Positions 43,852 to 53,166 of a stretch of DNA of 64,000 nt are shown here, piece by piece. Source of the stretch: JACVRW01 sp963846505 (GTDB lineage Bacteria > Actinomycetota > Thermoleophilia > Solirubrobacterales > Thermoleophilaceae); NCBI GenBank assembly GCA_963846505.1, contig CAWJWD010000004.1, positions 248,001 through 312,000 on the forward strand, written 5' to 3'. The notes under the pieces were generated by a model, which had not been told where the DNA came from, did not search any database, and was given only the letters and a program-made list of their open reading frames with translations. Made by a program: the position numbers and the translations under genes. Each line of letters begins with the position of its first letter. The stretch's first letter is position 1.

Positions 43852-45516
43852 TTAGAGCGGCTGGTGCTCTGCGCGGTCGTCCAGGTGTTTGAGCTTCCAG
43901 TACGGATCGAGGGTGACGATCGCGGGCGGGTTGCTGCCTGCGAGGAGGATCGCGCGGCCCTCGTCGAGTTGGACGAGTTCCTGCGCGCTGACAAGTGGGC
44001 GGTGCCCGCCCGGATGCCTCGGGTCCTCTCGGTCGCCGAGCAGGCCGATCAGGTCTTGGTGGGTCTGCTTGTCAGTGGTCGACCCTAGGTAGATACGGGT
44101 GCTGGAAGCGCCGAGCATGGCCTGGGCGCCAGCGGCGCCGTGCCGCTCATAGATCTGGGACTCGGTCTGGTACACGAGCGCAAAGCGGATGTTCTGGCCG
44201 CGTGCCTCGGCTACCTCGCCCTCCAAGTTGTCCAGCCGTGCGATCTGCGCGCATTCGTCTAGGAGGATGCGGACGATCGGGCCATCCAGCCCGTGCGCGC
44301 GGACGTTCTCCTTCTGTTGGTGAAGCAGCGAGGAGAGCATTGCCGCGATGAGCGGCGCGAGCATCTTCTGCCGTCGCTTGCCGGCGGTGATCATGAGCGT
44401 GTGCGCGCCACCGTCGAAGAAGTCCGCAGGCGTGAGGCCCGACTTGGTGGTCGCAAGCACGGCGGGATGCTTGTACGCCTTGAGCAGGTGCTTGCAGCTC
44501 ATGTAGTACGTCGATCGGTTGCGCGGATCGAGGTCTCCGACGCCGGCAAGCTCGTCGCTAGCCGCGTCGGCACCGTCGGACCGCAAGACGTCGAGTGGAG
44601 CGCCGTCATCCTTTTGGTTGAGCCACCTGAGCACGGTGTCCATCCCGGCGCCAGAGAGTGCGGCGGCGTGCAGGAGCGGCGCGAGCAGCGTCGTGGCTTC
44701 CTCGTTCCAGAAGTGGGCAGCGCTGCCTTCGCCAGGGCCAAGGGAGCCAGCCTGGGCAAGCCAGTACGCCTGCTCGAGTGCGTAGCCCCAGTCCTCGCAA
44801 CCGTCGAGCGGGGTCCAACACGCAGACGCCCGGGGATTGAATGGATCCCAGAGGTACACGTCGCCGAGCTGCCGGCGCCAGCGTGAGCAGATGGGCGCGA
44901 CGTCGTTCTTGGTGGTGGTGACGATCGCCGGCCCGTCGTGTTCGAGCAACCAGGGGATCACCAGGCGCGTGGTCTTGCCGGCACCCGGTGGCGCGACGAC
45001 GATGATCTGCGACTCGGGATCGGAGGAGATTGCCTTGCCGCGAAGGCGTCCGAGGCTGAAGCGCTGGCCGTCGCGCCCCTTGCCGACAAGATCAGCCGAG
45101 AGGTGGCGGGGACGCGCCCAGGTGGTTGGCTTGGAGCCGCGTGGATCGAGGGGGTGGCGATCGGCTCGGGCGCTGGAACGGATGTGGTCGATGCGCCGCC
45201 ACTGGAGCGCGACGGCGAGGACCACGAGCGCGAAAGGCACACCAGCGGCCAGGTAGAACCACAGGCCAGCAGGCAGTCCGTCGCGCGCGCGTGCGGGGTA
45301 GGCAGCGCGCGGATCCTCGAAGTGGCCGCCGGTGACGATTTGCGCGGTGCCGAAGGTCTGCTCAACGACACTCATGTCGGGCAGGGATCTCGCGGCGATC
45401 AGGCCGGCGAACGTCGGGACGAGCCAGAGCACGATCGCGAGGACAAGCCCGGCGAGGAGATAGCCGCCGAGCTGGTCATCAGTCTCGGTGGAGGAAGAGT
45501 TCTTAGGTGTAGTCAT
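43852..45516 (-). CDS. TraG/VirD4-type conjugative coupling ATPase
   Basis: The 554-residue protein has two N-terminal membrane helices (about residues 17-42 and 85-105) and a RecA-like motor with Walker A (VVAPPGAGKTTR), Walker B (ILLDECAQIARL) and the TrwB/TraG C-terminal signature ALVYQTESQIYERHG. Type IV coupling proteins deliver a relaxase-DNA complex to the mating channel. No relaxase or other T4SS gene is in the window, so the element is mobilisable or decayed rather than a complete conjugative system. It is divergent from the sigma-factor gene (231 bp gap). Confidence 0.87.
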   Translation of the reverse strand: MTTPKNSSSTETDDQLGGYLLAGLVLAIVLWLVPTFAGLIAARSLPDMSVVEQTFGTAQIVTGGHFEDPRAAYPARARDGLPAGLWFYLAAGVPFALVVLAVALQWRRIDHIRSSARADRHPLDPRGSKPTTWARPRHLSADLVGKGRDGQRFSLGRLRGKAISSDPESQIIVVAPPGAGKTTRLVIPWLLEHDGPAIVTTTKNDVAPICSRWRRQLGDVYLWDPFNPRASACWTPLDGCEDWGYALEQAYWLAQAGSLGPGEGSAAHFWNEEATTLLAPLLHAAALSGAGMDTVLRWLNQKDDGAPLDVLRSDGADAASDELAGVGDLDPRNRSTYYMSCKHLLKAYKHPAVLATTKSGLTPADFFDGGAHTLMITAGKRRQKMLAPLIAAMLSSLLHQQKENVRAHGLDGPIVRILLDECAQIARLDNLEGEVAEARGQNIRFALVYQTESQIYERHGAAGAQAMLGASSTRIYLGSTTDKQTHQDLIGLLGDREDPRHPGGHRPLVSAQELVQLDEGRAILLAGSNPPAIVTLDPYWKLKHLDDRAEHQPL

Positions 45517-45747
45517 GCCCGCGATGTCGAGATCGCGGCCTGACGCACCCCCCTCTGCTGTCGATCTTTATGGATTGCTCAGGAAGAACGCTGGTCTTTA
45601 CACCGTTTGATTCCTGCATCAGTAGGCAGGGGGCCGTACGTGCAGGGACGTATTTCGGCTGGCGTTCGCCGACTCGTTTTCAAGGGGGGGGTCAAAAACC
45701 CGTCACTCCCGACATCACGGGCACATGCGGGCAATCCAGCACCACAT

Positions 45748-47068
45748 ATGAACGCCGTGACAGCCGTCGCGGACGACGAGCTCGACTTCGAGCAGCGCTA
45801 CGAGCAATGGCGCCCGAGGGTGAGGGGATTTCTCGCTCAGAAGGCCCCGTGGCTCGACTTCGATGGGCGCGAGGAGGTCTACCAACAGGCGTGGCTCGCC
45901 GTATTCGAGGCGCGACGCCGCGGCGCTGTCATTGACGACGAGCTGTCGTACATCATCGGATTCCGCGCGCAACATCGCGATCGAGCTGGTCCGAGACGCC
46001 GATGCGCGTCGACGAACGACCTTCGATCCGCTGCGTGGGCGGCTCGTCAACATCGCCGATGAAGTCGAGGACCTTGCCGACGTCGTGGCCATCGTTGACG
46101 AGGCTGCGGTCGGACGATCGCTCATCGCGCGTCTTGGCCCTCGTCAGCGGGAGGTAGCCATCCGGCGGTTTGGCCGCGGCGACACACCAGATGAGATCTG
46201 CGCCGAGCTCGCGATGTCGCGCGACCGCTACGACAAGCTGATCAACAAGATCAGCAAGCGACTCGGAACGCTCGTGGCCCAGTATCACGCAGGCCACCTC
46301 ACCAGCGAAGACGAACGCCTGCTGGCGCGATGCATCCTCGGAGAAGCGAGCGACGCGGAACGTGAGCTCGCGACCCACCTCGTCGACACGGCTCAGGGCG
46401 TCGCGCTGCTATGCAGCGTCCGTCACGCCATACGCGGCGTGGCGATCACGACGCCAGTGCCGGCAGCTGCACCGCCCTCGATGCGAGAGCAAGTCATCGC
46501 CGTGTTTGCGCAGGCCAAGAACACGGTCGGATCGATCGCCGGGCGCGGCGGCGGCAGCAGTGGCGACACCGCCACAAACGCCGTGGTGTCGGGCAGCAGT
46601 GGCAACGCCTCGCGAATCGCTGCTGGGATCGCAGCCTGTGTCATCGGCGTTGGCGGCACCGCAACGTGCGTAGTGACAGGAACCACGCCGACCAGCCTCG
46701 TGACCATGTTGCCCGGACAGGGCGAGGACACGCCGGTCAACCCGCCCAAGACGACCGAGGAGCCACCGCCACAGACGGTCGCGACCCCCGCGCCGTCCAC
46801 GTCCACGACACCGGCCTCGACGGGCACCGAGCCAGCCGAGCCGCCGCCGGAGGATGACCCCGTCGAGCCGAGCCCCCCTGATGATCCGCCAGCGGCGGCC
46901 AAAGAGTTTCTGATCGAGCGGCAGGAAGCCGTGCCAAGTCAATCGACGCAGCCTTCCAAGAGCTCGTCGAGTAGCGGGAGCGAGTTCTCGGCATCGCAGC
47001 CCGCGCCCGCGCCATCCCCCGGAGGCGGCGGGAGCGGCGGCGAGTTCAGCTTCGAGGGCGGCGGCTGA
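45748..47068 (+). pseudogene. ECF-type sigma factor fused to a membrane anchor and Pro-rich tail, frameshifted
   Basis: The first frame (from ATG 45748) gives a region-2-like segment, FEQRYEQWRPRVRGFLAQKA and DGREEVYQQAWLAVFEARRR. After YIIG near 45960 the next frame continues SARNIAIELVRDADARRR, a region-4-like helix-turn-helix (LGPRQREVAIRRFGRGDTPD, EICAELAMSRDRYDKLINKI) and an anti-sigma-like helical segment. One membrane helix follows (RIAAGIAACVIGVGGTATCV), then about 130 residues of external low complexity (Pro/Thr/Ser, ending GGGGSGGEFSFEGGG). Removing one T restores a protein of about 439 residues. The surface-protein gene 35 bp downstream is a probable partner or target. Confidence 0.7.
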
Positions 47069-47103
47069 TGCCACCCGCCCGCCCGTGCATGAAAGGAGCA
47101 CCT

Positions 47104-50013
47104 ATGCCTTCCCACCCCTCAACCCCACGACGCCGCGCGACGAGCCTCGCCGTAACGCTGGTCACGACACTGCTGGCGTGCGCTTTGGCGCCGTCCGCAG
47201 ACGCAGGCACCTACCAAGTAATCGGATGCCACGGGCTTGGCGAAGCGACGCACGACATGTCGGCCTACGGCTACCCGCACTACAACGCGTGGGACGACTG
47301 CGCGGCGTCGAGGCTGCTCAACTCGGTCGCCGAGGTCAACTCGACCTACGGCTACGGCGAGGAGGGCGGCTGGATGACCGTCGCTCCGGCTGGCACCACC
47401 TTCGCGCGCGTGTCGGTCATCGCTCGCGAGCAGCGCTTCAACGGCGGCGGCGGCACTGGCCTGGTGTCAGTCGGCTACCTCTGCCAGACCGTCGCGACCT
47501 GTTACACCAACGGGCCGGGCACCACGTACCTGCTCGAGAACGACACGGGCGGGCCGATGGTCAGCGTCTCGAACGCCAGCGGCAACGGCCAATGGGGAAG
47601 CGGAAGGCGTTACGGGTCGAGCTTTAGCTCCACGGTCCTGCGAGTCGGGTTCTACTGCGGCCTGTTCGCGGCCCCCGGCAGCCCGTGCGTCAACCGCTCC
47701 GCTGACAAGCTCTGGCTGCAGACGACCTCGATCGAGTTGCTCATCAACGACCCCCATCCCCCGAATGCGCCAAGCGTTGGGGGCCAGCTCACCGCAGGCG
47801 GCTGGAACCGCGGCACGGTCGGATTGGCGGGCGTCGCATCCGATGTCGGTGGTGGCGTCTCGCTGACCCGCTACAGCCTCGGCGGCGCGACAGTGTCCGC
47901 CGACTACACGCACGCGTGCGCGCGGCGTCCCGGCGGCTACAACCGCACTCAGGCATGCCCGACGCAGGACAACTGGGCAGCCTCGGTCGACACGACGCGC
48001 GTCGCCGACGGGCAGCACGAGCTGAAGGTGTGGAGCGTCGATGCGTCGGGCGCTGAGAGTGCTCGACAGACGCGGACTGTCAGCGTCGACAACACGGCGC
48101 CCGCCGCGCCGACGGGCATGGGTGTCGATGGTGGTGACGGGTGGCGCTCGTCTCGTGGATTCAAGGTGCATTGGACGAACGCGCCCGGCCAGTTCGCTCC
48201 GATCGCCAAGGCTCACTGGCAGCTGTGCCGAACCGGCGGGACCTGCACGACCGGCGAGGCCAGCGCCGCCAGCATCGGGAGCGCGACGGTGCAGGTGCCC
48301 GGCCAGGCGGGCGACTACACGCTGCGGGTCCGGCTGGAAGATCAAGCCGGCAACTCGGCGTCGGCGAACCTGTCCGATGCCGTTCATCTTCGCTACGACC
48401 CGACCCCGCCGGGCCGGGCGCAGGCCAAGGCCGGCAACGGCTGGCTCAACGCGCTCGAGGCGATCGACTATCCCTTGCCGCTGGAGCTCGCGGTAGGCGA
48501 GGTTTTGCCGATCTCCGGCATCAAGGGCTACTCCGTCAGCGTGGATGGGACCGATCCCGACACGACGATCGAGGCCGCCGGCCAGAAACCGACCTACCAC
48601 GTCCCCAACCTCCCCGAAGGCGAAGTGACGGTGAGGTCCCGCGCGGTCTCCGGCGCCGGTGTCCCAGCGACACGGATCGGCCAGGTGCAGCTCAAGGTCG
48701 ACAAGTCCGCGCCCGACATTGCCGTTACTGGCGGCCCAGATCCGAACCGGTGGGTGCGCAACTCCGTCACGCTCAACATGAGCGCCACGGACGCGCGCTC
48801 GGGCATGGCCCCCGCGCCGGACGGCGCGCAGTTGGAGGACGGCGCCTACGTCGCGTACCGGGTCGATGATGGTGCGCTTCACCGGCTCCGTGGCGACGCC
48901 AGCAGCGTGAGCGTCACTGAGGACGGCAAGCACACCCTGACCTACTACGCAGTGGACTTCGCAGGCAACGCCTCGCCGGAACGACAGAGGGATTTCAAGA
49001 TCGACCGCACGCCACCGGAGACGATCGCCTTCGAGGCCCCAGACCCAGCTGACCCGCTCAAGCTCGCCGTGGTCGTCGACGATCGTCACTCCGGCATCGA
49101 CACCGGACTCATCAGCACCCGCCCATCGTCCGGTGGGCAATGGCAGCCGTTGGAGACGACGCTCGTCGGCAACCACTTGGTCGGGCGTGTCGATGACTCG
49201 CAGCCGGACGGCACCTACGAGTACAGCGTCAACGTGCGCGACCGTGCCGGCAATGAGCGCACCAGCGACCGACGAACCGATGGCAGGAAGATGGAGGTCA
49301 AGCTGCCCGTGCGGCTGTCGTCGACCACTCGCATCGCCAACGGTGCCCCCTCGACCAAGAATTGCAAGCGCAAAGGGCGCGCCGCCAAGCGACGGTGCGC
49401 CGTCAAGCGGCGTCTGAGCAGCGCCGTCAACATCAAGGCGGGCTACCGCGCCAAGGTCCGCGTCAAGGGCACGGTCGAGAGCGAGGGCGGCAGGCCGCTC
49501 GCCGGCGCCTACCTCACCGTGTTCGCGACCGATCGCGTGACAGGCAGCAAGACCACGACGCTCGGCCACACCCGAGCCGACGGCAGAGGACGGTTCGAAT
49601 ACGTCGTCGGCGCCGGGCCGTCGCGGAAGGTCACCTTCCGCTACGAAGGCGACAACGTCGTCAAGCCCAGCACCGCCGACGCGCACACCCTGGTCCCCGC
49701 ATCGGTCTCGTTCGCAGTCAACCGCGGCCGTGTCCGCAACGGCGACACGGTCGTCTTCAGCGGTCGGCTTCTCAGCCGACCGATCCCAAGCGCGGGCAAG
49801 CTCGTCGCCATCCAGGCCCGCGTCGGACGGCGCTGGCGGACCTTCGCGAACCCACGCGCCAACGCGCGAGGACGTTTCTCGTCGCGGTACACCTTCACGG
49901 CCACGACCGGCGTGCAGGTCTACCGCATACGAGCGCTCGTCCAACGAGATGCTGCCTACAGCTATGAGACCGGCGCGTCTAAGCCCATCAAAGTGGTGGT
50001 CGCAGGACGGTAG
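47104..50013 (+). CDS. Large secreted surface protein with Ig-like domains
   Basis: The product is 969 residues. Start ATG 47104 has AAAGGAG upstream; the signal peptide ends at ADA-GTYQVIGCHG. The N-terminal ~220 residues form a Cys-containing jelly-roll-like domain. Several Ig-like/Big domains follow, linked by DNTAPAAPTG, DPTPPGRAQ, DKSAPDIAV and DRTPPETIAF. The basic C-terminal region (SSTTRIANGAPSTKNCKRKG) ends in two beta domains (VRVKGTVESEGGRPLAGAYL, VRNGDTVVFSGRLLSRPIPS). No LPxTG or membrane tail is seen, so attachment is unclear. It follows the membrane-tethered sigma factor and probably shares its transcript. Confidence 0.75.
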   Translation: MPSHPSTPRRRATSLAVTLVTTLLACALAPSADAGTYQVIGCHGLGEATHDMSAYGYPHYNAWDDCAASRLLNSVAEVNSTYGYGEEGGWMTVAPAGTTFARVSVIAREQRFNGGGGTGLVSVGYLCQTVATCYTNGPGTTYLLENDTGGPMVSVSNASGNGQWGSGRRYGSSFSSTVLRVGFYCGLFAAPGSPCVNRSADKLWLQTTSIELLINDPHPPNAPSVGGQLTAGGWNRGTVGLAGVASDVGGGVSLTRYSLGGATVSADYTHACARRPGGYNRTQACPTQDNWAASVDTTRVADGQHELKVWSVDASGAESARQTRTVSVDNTAPAAPTGMGVDGGDGWRSSRGFKVHWTNAPGQFAPIAKAHWQLCRTGGTCTTGEASAASIGSATVQVPGQAGDYTLRVRLEDQAGNSASANLSDAVHLRYDPTPPGRAQAKAGNGWLNALEAIDYPLPLELAVGEVLPISGIKGYSVSVDGTDPDTTIEAAGQKPTYHVPNLPEGEVTVRSRAVSGAGVPATRIGQVQLKVDKSAPDIAVTGGPDPNRWVRNSVTLNMSATDARSGMAPAPDGAQLEDGAYVAYRVDDGALHRLRGDASSVSVTEDGKHTLTYYAVDFAGNASPERQRDFKIDRTPPETIAFEAPDPADPLKLAVVVDDRHSGIDTGLISTRPSSGGQWQPLETTLVGNHLVGRVDDSQPDGTYEYSVNVRDRAGNERTSDRRTDGRKMEVKLPVRLSSTTRIANGAPSTKNCKRKGRAAKRRCAVKRRLSSAVNIKAGYRAKVRVKGTVESEGGRPLAGAYLTVFATDRVTGSKTTTLGHTRADGRGRFEYVVGAGPSRKVTFRYEGDNVVKPSTADAHTLVPASVSFAVNRGRVRNGDTVVFSGRLLSRPIPSAGKLVAIQARVGRRWRTFANPRANARGRFSSRYTFTATTGVQVYRIRALVQRDAAYSYETGASKPIKVVVAGR

Positions 50014-50203
50014 GGAGTCGAACGTGACCTATGCCGCTGACGAAGATTGCGGCGCTGCTGGAACCCCTGCCGTCTAAGAGTGCAGTTCGCCGCTGCAGGC
50101 GCTCACGCCGAGCTGCTCGTCCTCGAGCGCAGCGGCCATCCCCAGGACTGGCCGGAATCCGGCCACGCACTACGCGGACAGGCGTCGCAGCCGCAGGTGC
50201 GGC

Positions 50204-50545
50204 CTAGCATTGGCCGACATTGATTTCGGCGGTCTCAGGGATGTAGACCACTAGCAGCACCGCCACGACGACGAGGCTCGCCCCAAGGACTCCGAAGGGC
50301 CAAGACCGCCGTCCTCGAAGGGCTTGGACTAGCGACGCAATCGCCATCAGCAAGGAGGTGACGCCGACCCCCAGCATGACGATCCCGTAGGTGAGATGCC
50401 CTCCGCCAATGCATTGATCGTTTTCCTCACGAATCGGGTCTCCCGTGAGCCATGCAAAGCCGACGACACCGATCACCAGCGCGATCACGGCGACGACGAC
50501 CAAGCCGCTGTTGACCGCACCGACGACCCAACGAGGCACGGTCAT
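50204..50545 (-). CDS. Small membrane protein (three helices)
   Basis: The 113-residue protein has three hydrophobic segments (VNSGLVVVAVIALVIGVVGF, YGIVMLGVGVTSLLMAIASL, FGVLGASLVVVAVLLVVYI). A short loop containing CIGGG and a C-terminal Cys (NVGQC) are both predicted on the outer face and could form a disulfide. Start ATG 50545. No family is recognised. It converges with the surface-protein gene. Confidence 0.6.
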   Translation of the reverse strand: MTVPRWVVGAVNSGLVVVAVIALVIGVVGFAWLTGDPIREENDQCIGGGHLTYGIVMLGVGVTSLLMAIASLVQALRGRRSWPFGVLGASLVVVAVLLVVYIPETAEINVGQC

Positions 50546-50779
50546 GGCTTGATCCTCACACAGCGGACGGCCGACCGTAGCCCTCCTGGGCCGCGGGCTG
50601 CGACCTTGAGCACCCTGGCGCGCCCACGGGCGTCGATGGAGAGCGTCCGTGGGCGATGCGGCCAGACGTGCCTGACCCTCGGCGCCCTCAGCGTGTCCGA
50701 GCACCTGCTCGCACGTTCGAGGAGAACGGCCAGTGGATGTCCGCATCTAGCTGTGAGCAAGGCGGCGAAGGAACTGCAC

Positions 50780-51094
50780 CTAGAAGTTGCCCGCGGGGTC
50801 GCCGAACGCAATCCAGGGGATCAGCCCCAGCGCAACGCCCGCCACGACCAACACAACGGACAGCAGCCGCAACTCAGTGCGCCACGCGATCACGCAGCCA
50901 AGCAAGGCGCTGGCAGCACCGACCGGCGGCGCGCTCATCCACACCGACTCGCAGTACCGACCCCAATCACCAGAGGTATCTCCGATCTCGCACCCAAGGC
51001 CAAACACGCTCCAGCCATAGAGATTCCCAACAACCGCCAAGCCTCCCGCGACCATCACGACGCCGCGTAGCGTCAGGTATCTCGCTTCGCTCAT
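50780..51094 (-). CDS. Small membrane protein (three helices)
   Basis: The 104-residue protein begins at ATG 51094. It has segments LRGVVMVAGGLAVVGNLYGW, VGAASALLGCVIAWRTEL and LLSVVLVVAGVALGLIPWIA, and an external loop with two Cys (LGCEIGDTSGDWGRYCESVW). It is similar in design to the protein at 50204 but not obviously homologous. It is encoded between the HEPN-like gene and the other small membrane protein on the same strand. No family is recognised. Confidence 0.58.
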   Translation of the reverse strand: MSEARYLTLRGVVMVAGGLAVVGNLYGWSVFGLGCEIGDTSGDWGRYCESVWMSAPPVGAASALLGCVIAWRTELRLLSVVLVVAGVALGLIPWIAFGDPAGNF

Positions 51095-51273
51095 GGTCCC
51101 TTCTCGGCCTCCAAGGGTCGATGCACAAGAGTGGCCCAGCACACCGGCATGCCCGTCCATCCACCCCGCGCTCCGCCGAGCCTCCTCAGCTGGCTGTTGA
51201 GGCTCGCGCCGAGCGCGAGCATGTCGATCTCAGCGCCACGGCCTGCAGCAGGCGGTCGGTCGCTCCCCGGGGC

Positions 51274-52110
51274 TCAGTCGGTGGCGGGCGGCGCGCCTGC
51301 GGCCGCCTGCGACGAGCTGAGCGCGTACATGACGGCCTCGGCCAGCACGATGAACTCGCTCGCGCGGCGGCCAGGCGGCGGTGGCCCATGAGCGGCGAGG
51401 TTGCGCAACGTCACGAGCCCAGCAAGCGCGTGGTCGTCCCTGGCACTGATCAACCCACGCTCGAGGAGCGCGTTCGAGAGGCGCGCGACACCCATGATCT
51501 CTGCTCCGTCGATGCCGGCCGCGACGCCGATCTTCCGGAGGGCAACTTCGACAGCGTCGTACGCAGCCTGGATCGCGGTCACAGGCTCCTGCTGCGCGAG
51601 CGCCAGGAGCTGGTCGAGCTCCTCATCTCCGCCGGGCGCGGCCTTGCGCGTCTCGATCGCCTCGACGTCGACGCTCTCGCGGATCTGTCGCTGCGCGAGC
51701 GCCCACGGCTCGACCTCGACGGGGCCGGCACCGAACAGCAGGATCCGGAGGTCACCCTCGTCGGCCGGCCGATGGCCAAGCTCGGCGCGAGCGGCCGCCA
51801 CGACGGCCAAGAGTCGGTCGCGGCCACCGTCAGTGACCGTGGTGGCGTCGTCCTGGAACCTCCGCAACGTCGCAACGACTGAGGGTGAACCATGCAGCGC
51901 GACCCGGGAGAGCGCCGATGCATACTCGCGCTGCGCCTCGGGACCGGCTCCACCGGCGATGCTGGCGATAGCGCGCACGGCGTCGTTAAGGGCCTCGGTG
52001 AGGAGCCGGTCGGCGTGAGCTCGGCGTTCGTTGCGGCGACTGAGCAGCGCGCCCAGCGTGATGCCGCCAACGCCGACGACGAACGTGATCACCGCCTGGA
52101 GGGCGTCCAT
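51274..52110 (-). CDS. Membrane-anchored protein with a C-terminal HEPN/DUF4145-like domain
   Basis: The 278-residue protein has an N-terminal membrane helix (LQAVITFVVGVGGITLGALL), a basic stop (SRRNERR), a helical stalk (about 30-165) and a C-terminal helical domain (175-265) with the pattern IQAAYDAVEVALRKIG ... NALLERGLISARDDHALAGL then VTLRNLAAHG. R236-N-L-A-A-H241 fits the HEPN Rx4H ribonuclease motif, whose first x is typically N, D or H. HEPN domains are RNases in toxin, abortive-infection and CRISPR systems; DUF4145 proteins often lie in defence loci. Function here is inferred. It lies 253 bp downstream of the immunity genes. Confidence 0.6.
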   Translation of the reverse strand: MDALQAVITFVVGVGGITLGALLSRRNERRAHADRLLTEALNDAVRAIASIAGGAGPEAQREYASALSRVALHGSPSVVATLRRFQDDATTVTDGGRDRLLAVVAAARAELGHRPADEGDLRILLFGAGPVEVEPWALAQRQIRESVDVEAIETRKAAPGGDEELDQLLALAQQEPVTAIQAAYDAVEVALRKIGVAAGIDGAEIMGVARLSNALLERGLISARDDHALAGLVTLRNLAAHGPPPPGRRASEFIVLAEAVMYALSSSQAAAGAPPATD

Positions 52111-52363
52111 CGCCGCGCGAGCCTACATGCAGCACCCAGGCGTCGCACGCCGTCGGCCGCGACGCGCGCGGCTCGAGCGAGGGCGGCGGATGGGCAGCGG
52201 ACGACGCGAGTGCCGAAACCGCCCGAATCGCTCGACTTGGCCGCTATCGCCGCCAGCAAGGCACTGCGGCTGAGTGGGGCCAGTGCCCGCACAGCGGCCG
52301 TTCCGGGCAGCGGGCACAGAAGCTACTGAGATCGCACCCAGGAGGTCGTTGGCCCAGATCCTC

Positions 52364-53080
52364 CTAGCGGCTACCTAGGGATCGAGACAGCGCTTCGACC
52401 GTGGCCGGAATGTCAGCCATGTCTTCGGTTTCGAGACTGACGTAGTAGCCCCGCTGTCCCAGCAGCGGATCCGCCCACGCGGCCACTTCGTCCCGGTAGG
52501 CCGCGGCATCTGGATCGCCGTGCCGCAGGTCGGCCGGCACTCGGAGGGCTTCAAGCGCGTCCTCGATCCCCGGAGGGCGCTCGTCCTGCAGGTTGATGAC
52601 GGTCATCTCGGTCAGGAGCTCGACGATGCCGCTTGCCGCGACCACCTGGTCGTAGGGTCCTCCCTGCCGAGCGACGACCGCCGGTGTCCACGTGGACTCA
52701 TCACCGATCTTCGGCAGCCAGATCCCGAATAGCTCTCCGCCAGTGTCACCACCGATCCAGCGAAGCTGCTCCGGTTCGCGGTGGTTCTCCATCCCCCCCA
52801 CCCCGATCTCCGTGAGCGTCTCGAGAGGCCACCCATACAGCTCGATCCCAGCGTCCCGAACGAGGATCACCCCTCCCGCGTGCCGGTACAGCATCGATAA
52901 ATCAACCGGCAACCTGAGTCCATGGCCCGCCAGGTACTCCTGCTGCGTTCTCAGATCGACTCCATCGCCAATCACCTCGACCTGAGCACCAGCCGCCTCC
53001 AGCGCACGCCATGCTTTTACCAGGGCGACCAGACGCTCGGAGGCTCCATCAGGTTTAGCCAACAGCCCTATAAGACTCAC
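52364..53080 (-). CDS. SUKH-like (SMI1/KNR4) immunity protein, copy 2
   Basis: The 238-residue cytoplasmic protein has the SUKH core LPVDLSMLYRHAGGVILVRD, AGIELYGW and LRWIGGDTGGELFGIWLP, then an acidic helical C terminus. SUKH proteins neutralise nuclease toxins of polymorphic toxin systems. It is a full-length paralog (about 70-75% identical by eye) of the neighbouring gene, which lies between it and the toxin. It starts at GTG 53080 behind AGGCGG, 86 bp from copy 1. Differences cluster in the N-terminal third (EVIGDGVDLRTQQEYLAGHG), where specificity may differ. Confidence 0.75.
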   Translation of the reverse strand: MSLIGLLAKPDGASERLVALVKAWRALEAAGAQVEVIGDGVDLRTQQEYLAGHGLRLPVDLSMLYRHAGGVILVRDAGIELYGWPLETLTEIGVGGMENHREPEQLRWIGGDTGGELFGIWLPKIGDESTWTPAVVARQGGPYDQVVAASGIVELLTEMTVINLQDERPPGIEDALEALRVPADLRHGDPDAAAYRDEVAAWADPLLGQRGYYVSLETEDMADIPATVEALSRSLGSR

Positions 53081-53166
53081 TGATCCGCCTCATCCTTTGC
53101 AGACGTGTGAACACGTGCAATCGCGTCCAGCCACCACGAGCGTGGGTAACCGCTACCGAGGCACTT

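Noticed and set aside
47104..50013. Sortase-anchored surface protein
   Set aside because: No LPxTG-like motif, hydrophobic tail or sortase gene was found; the C terminus is a beta domain ending KVVVAGR.
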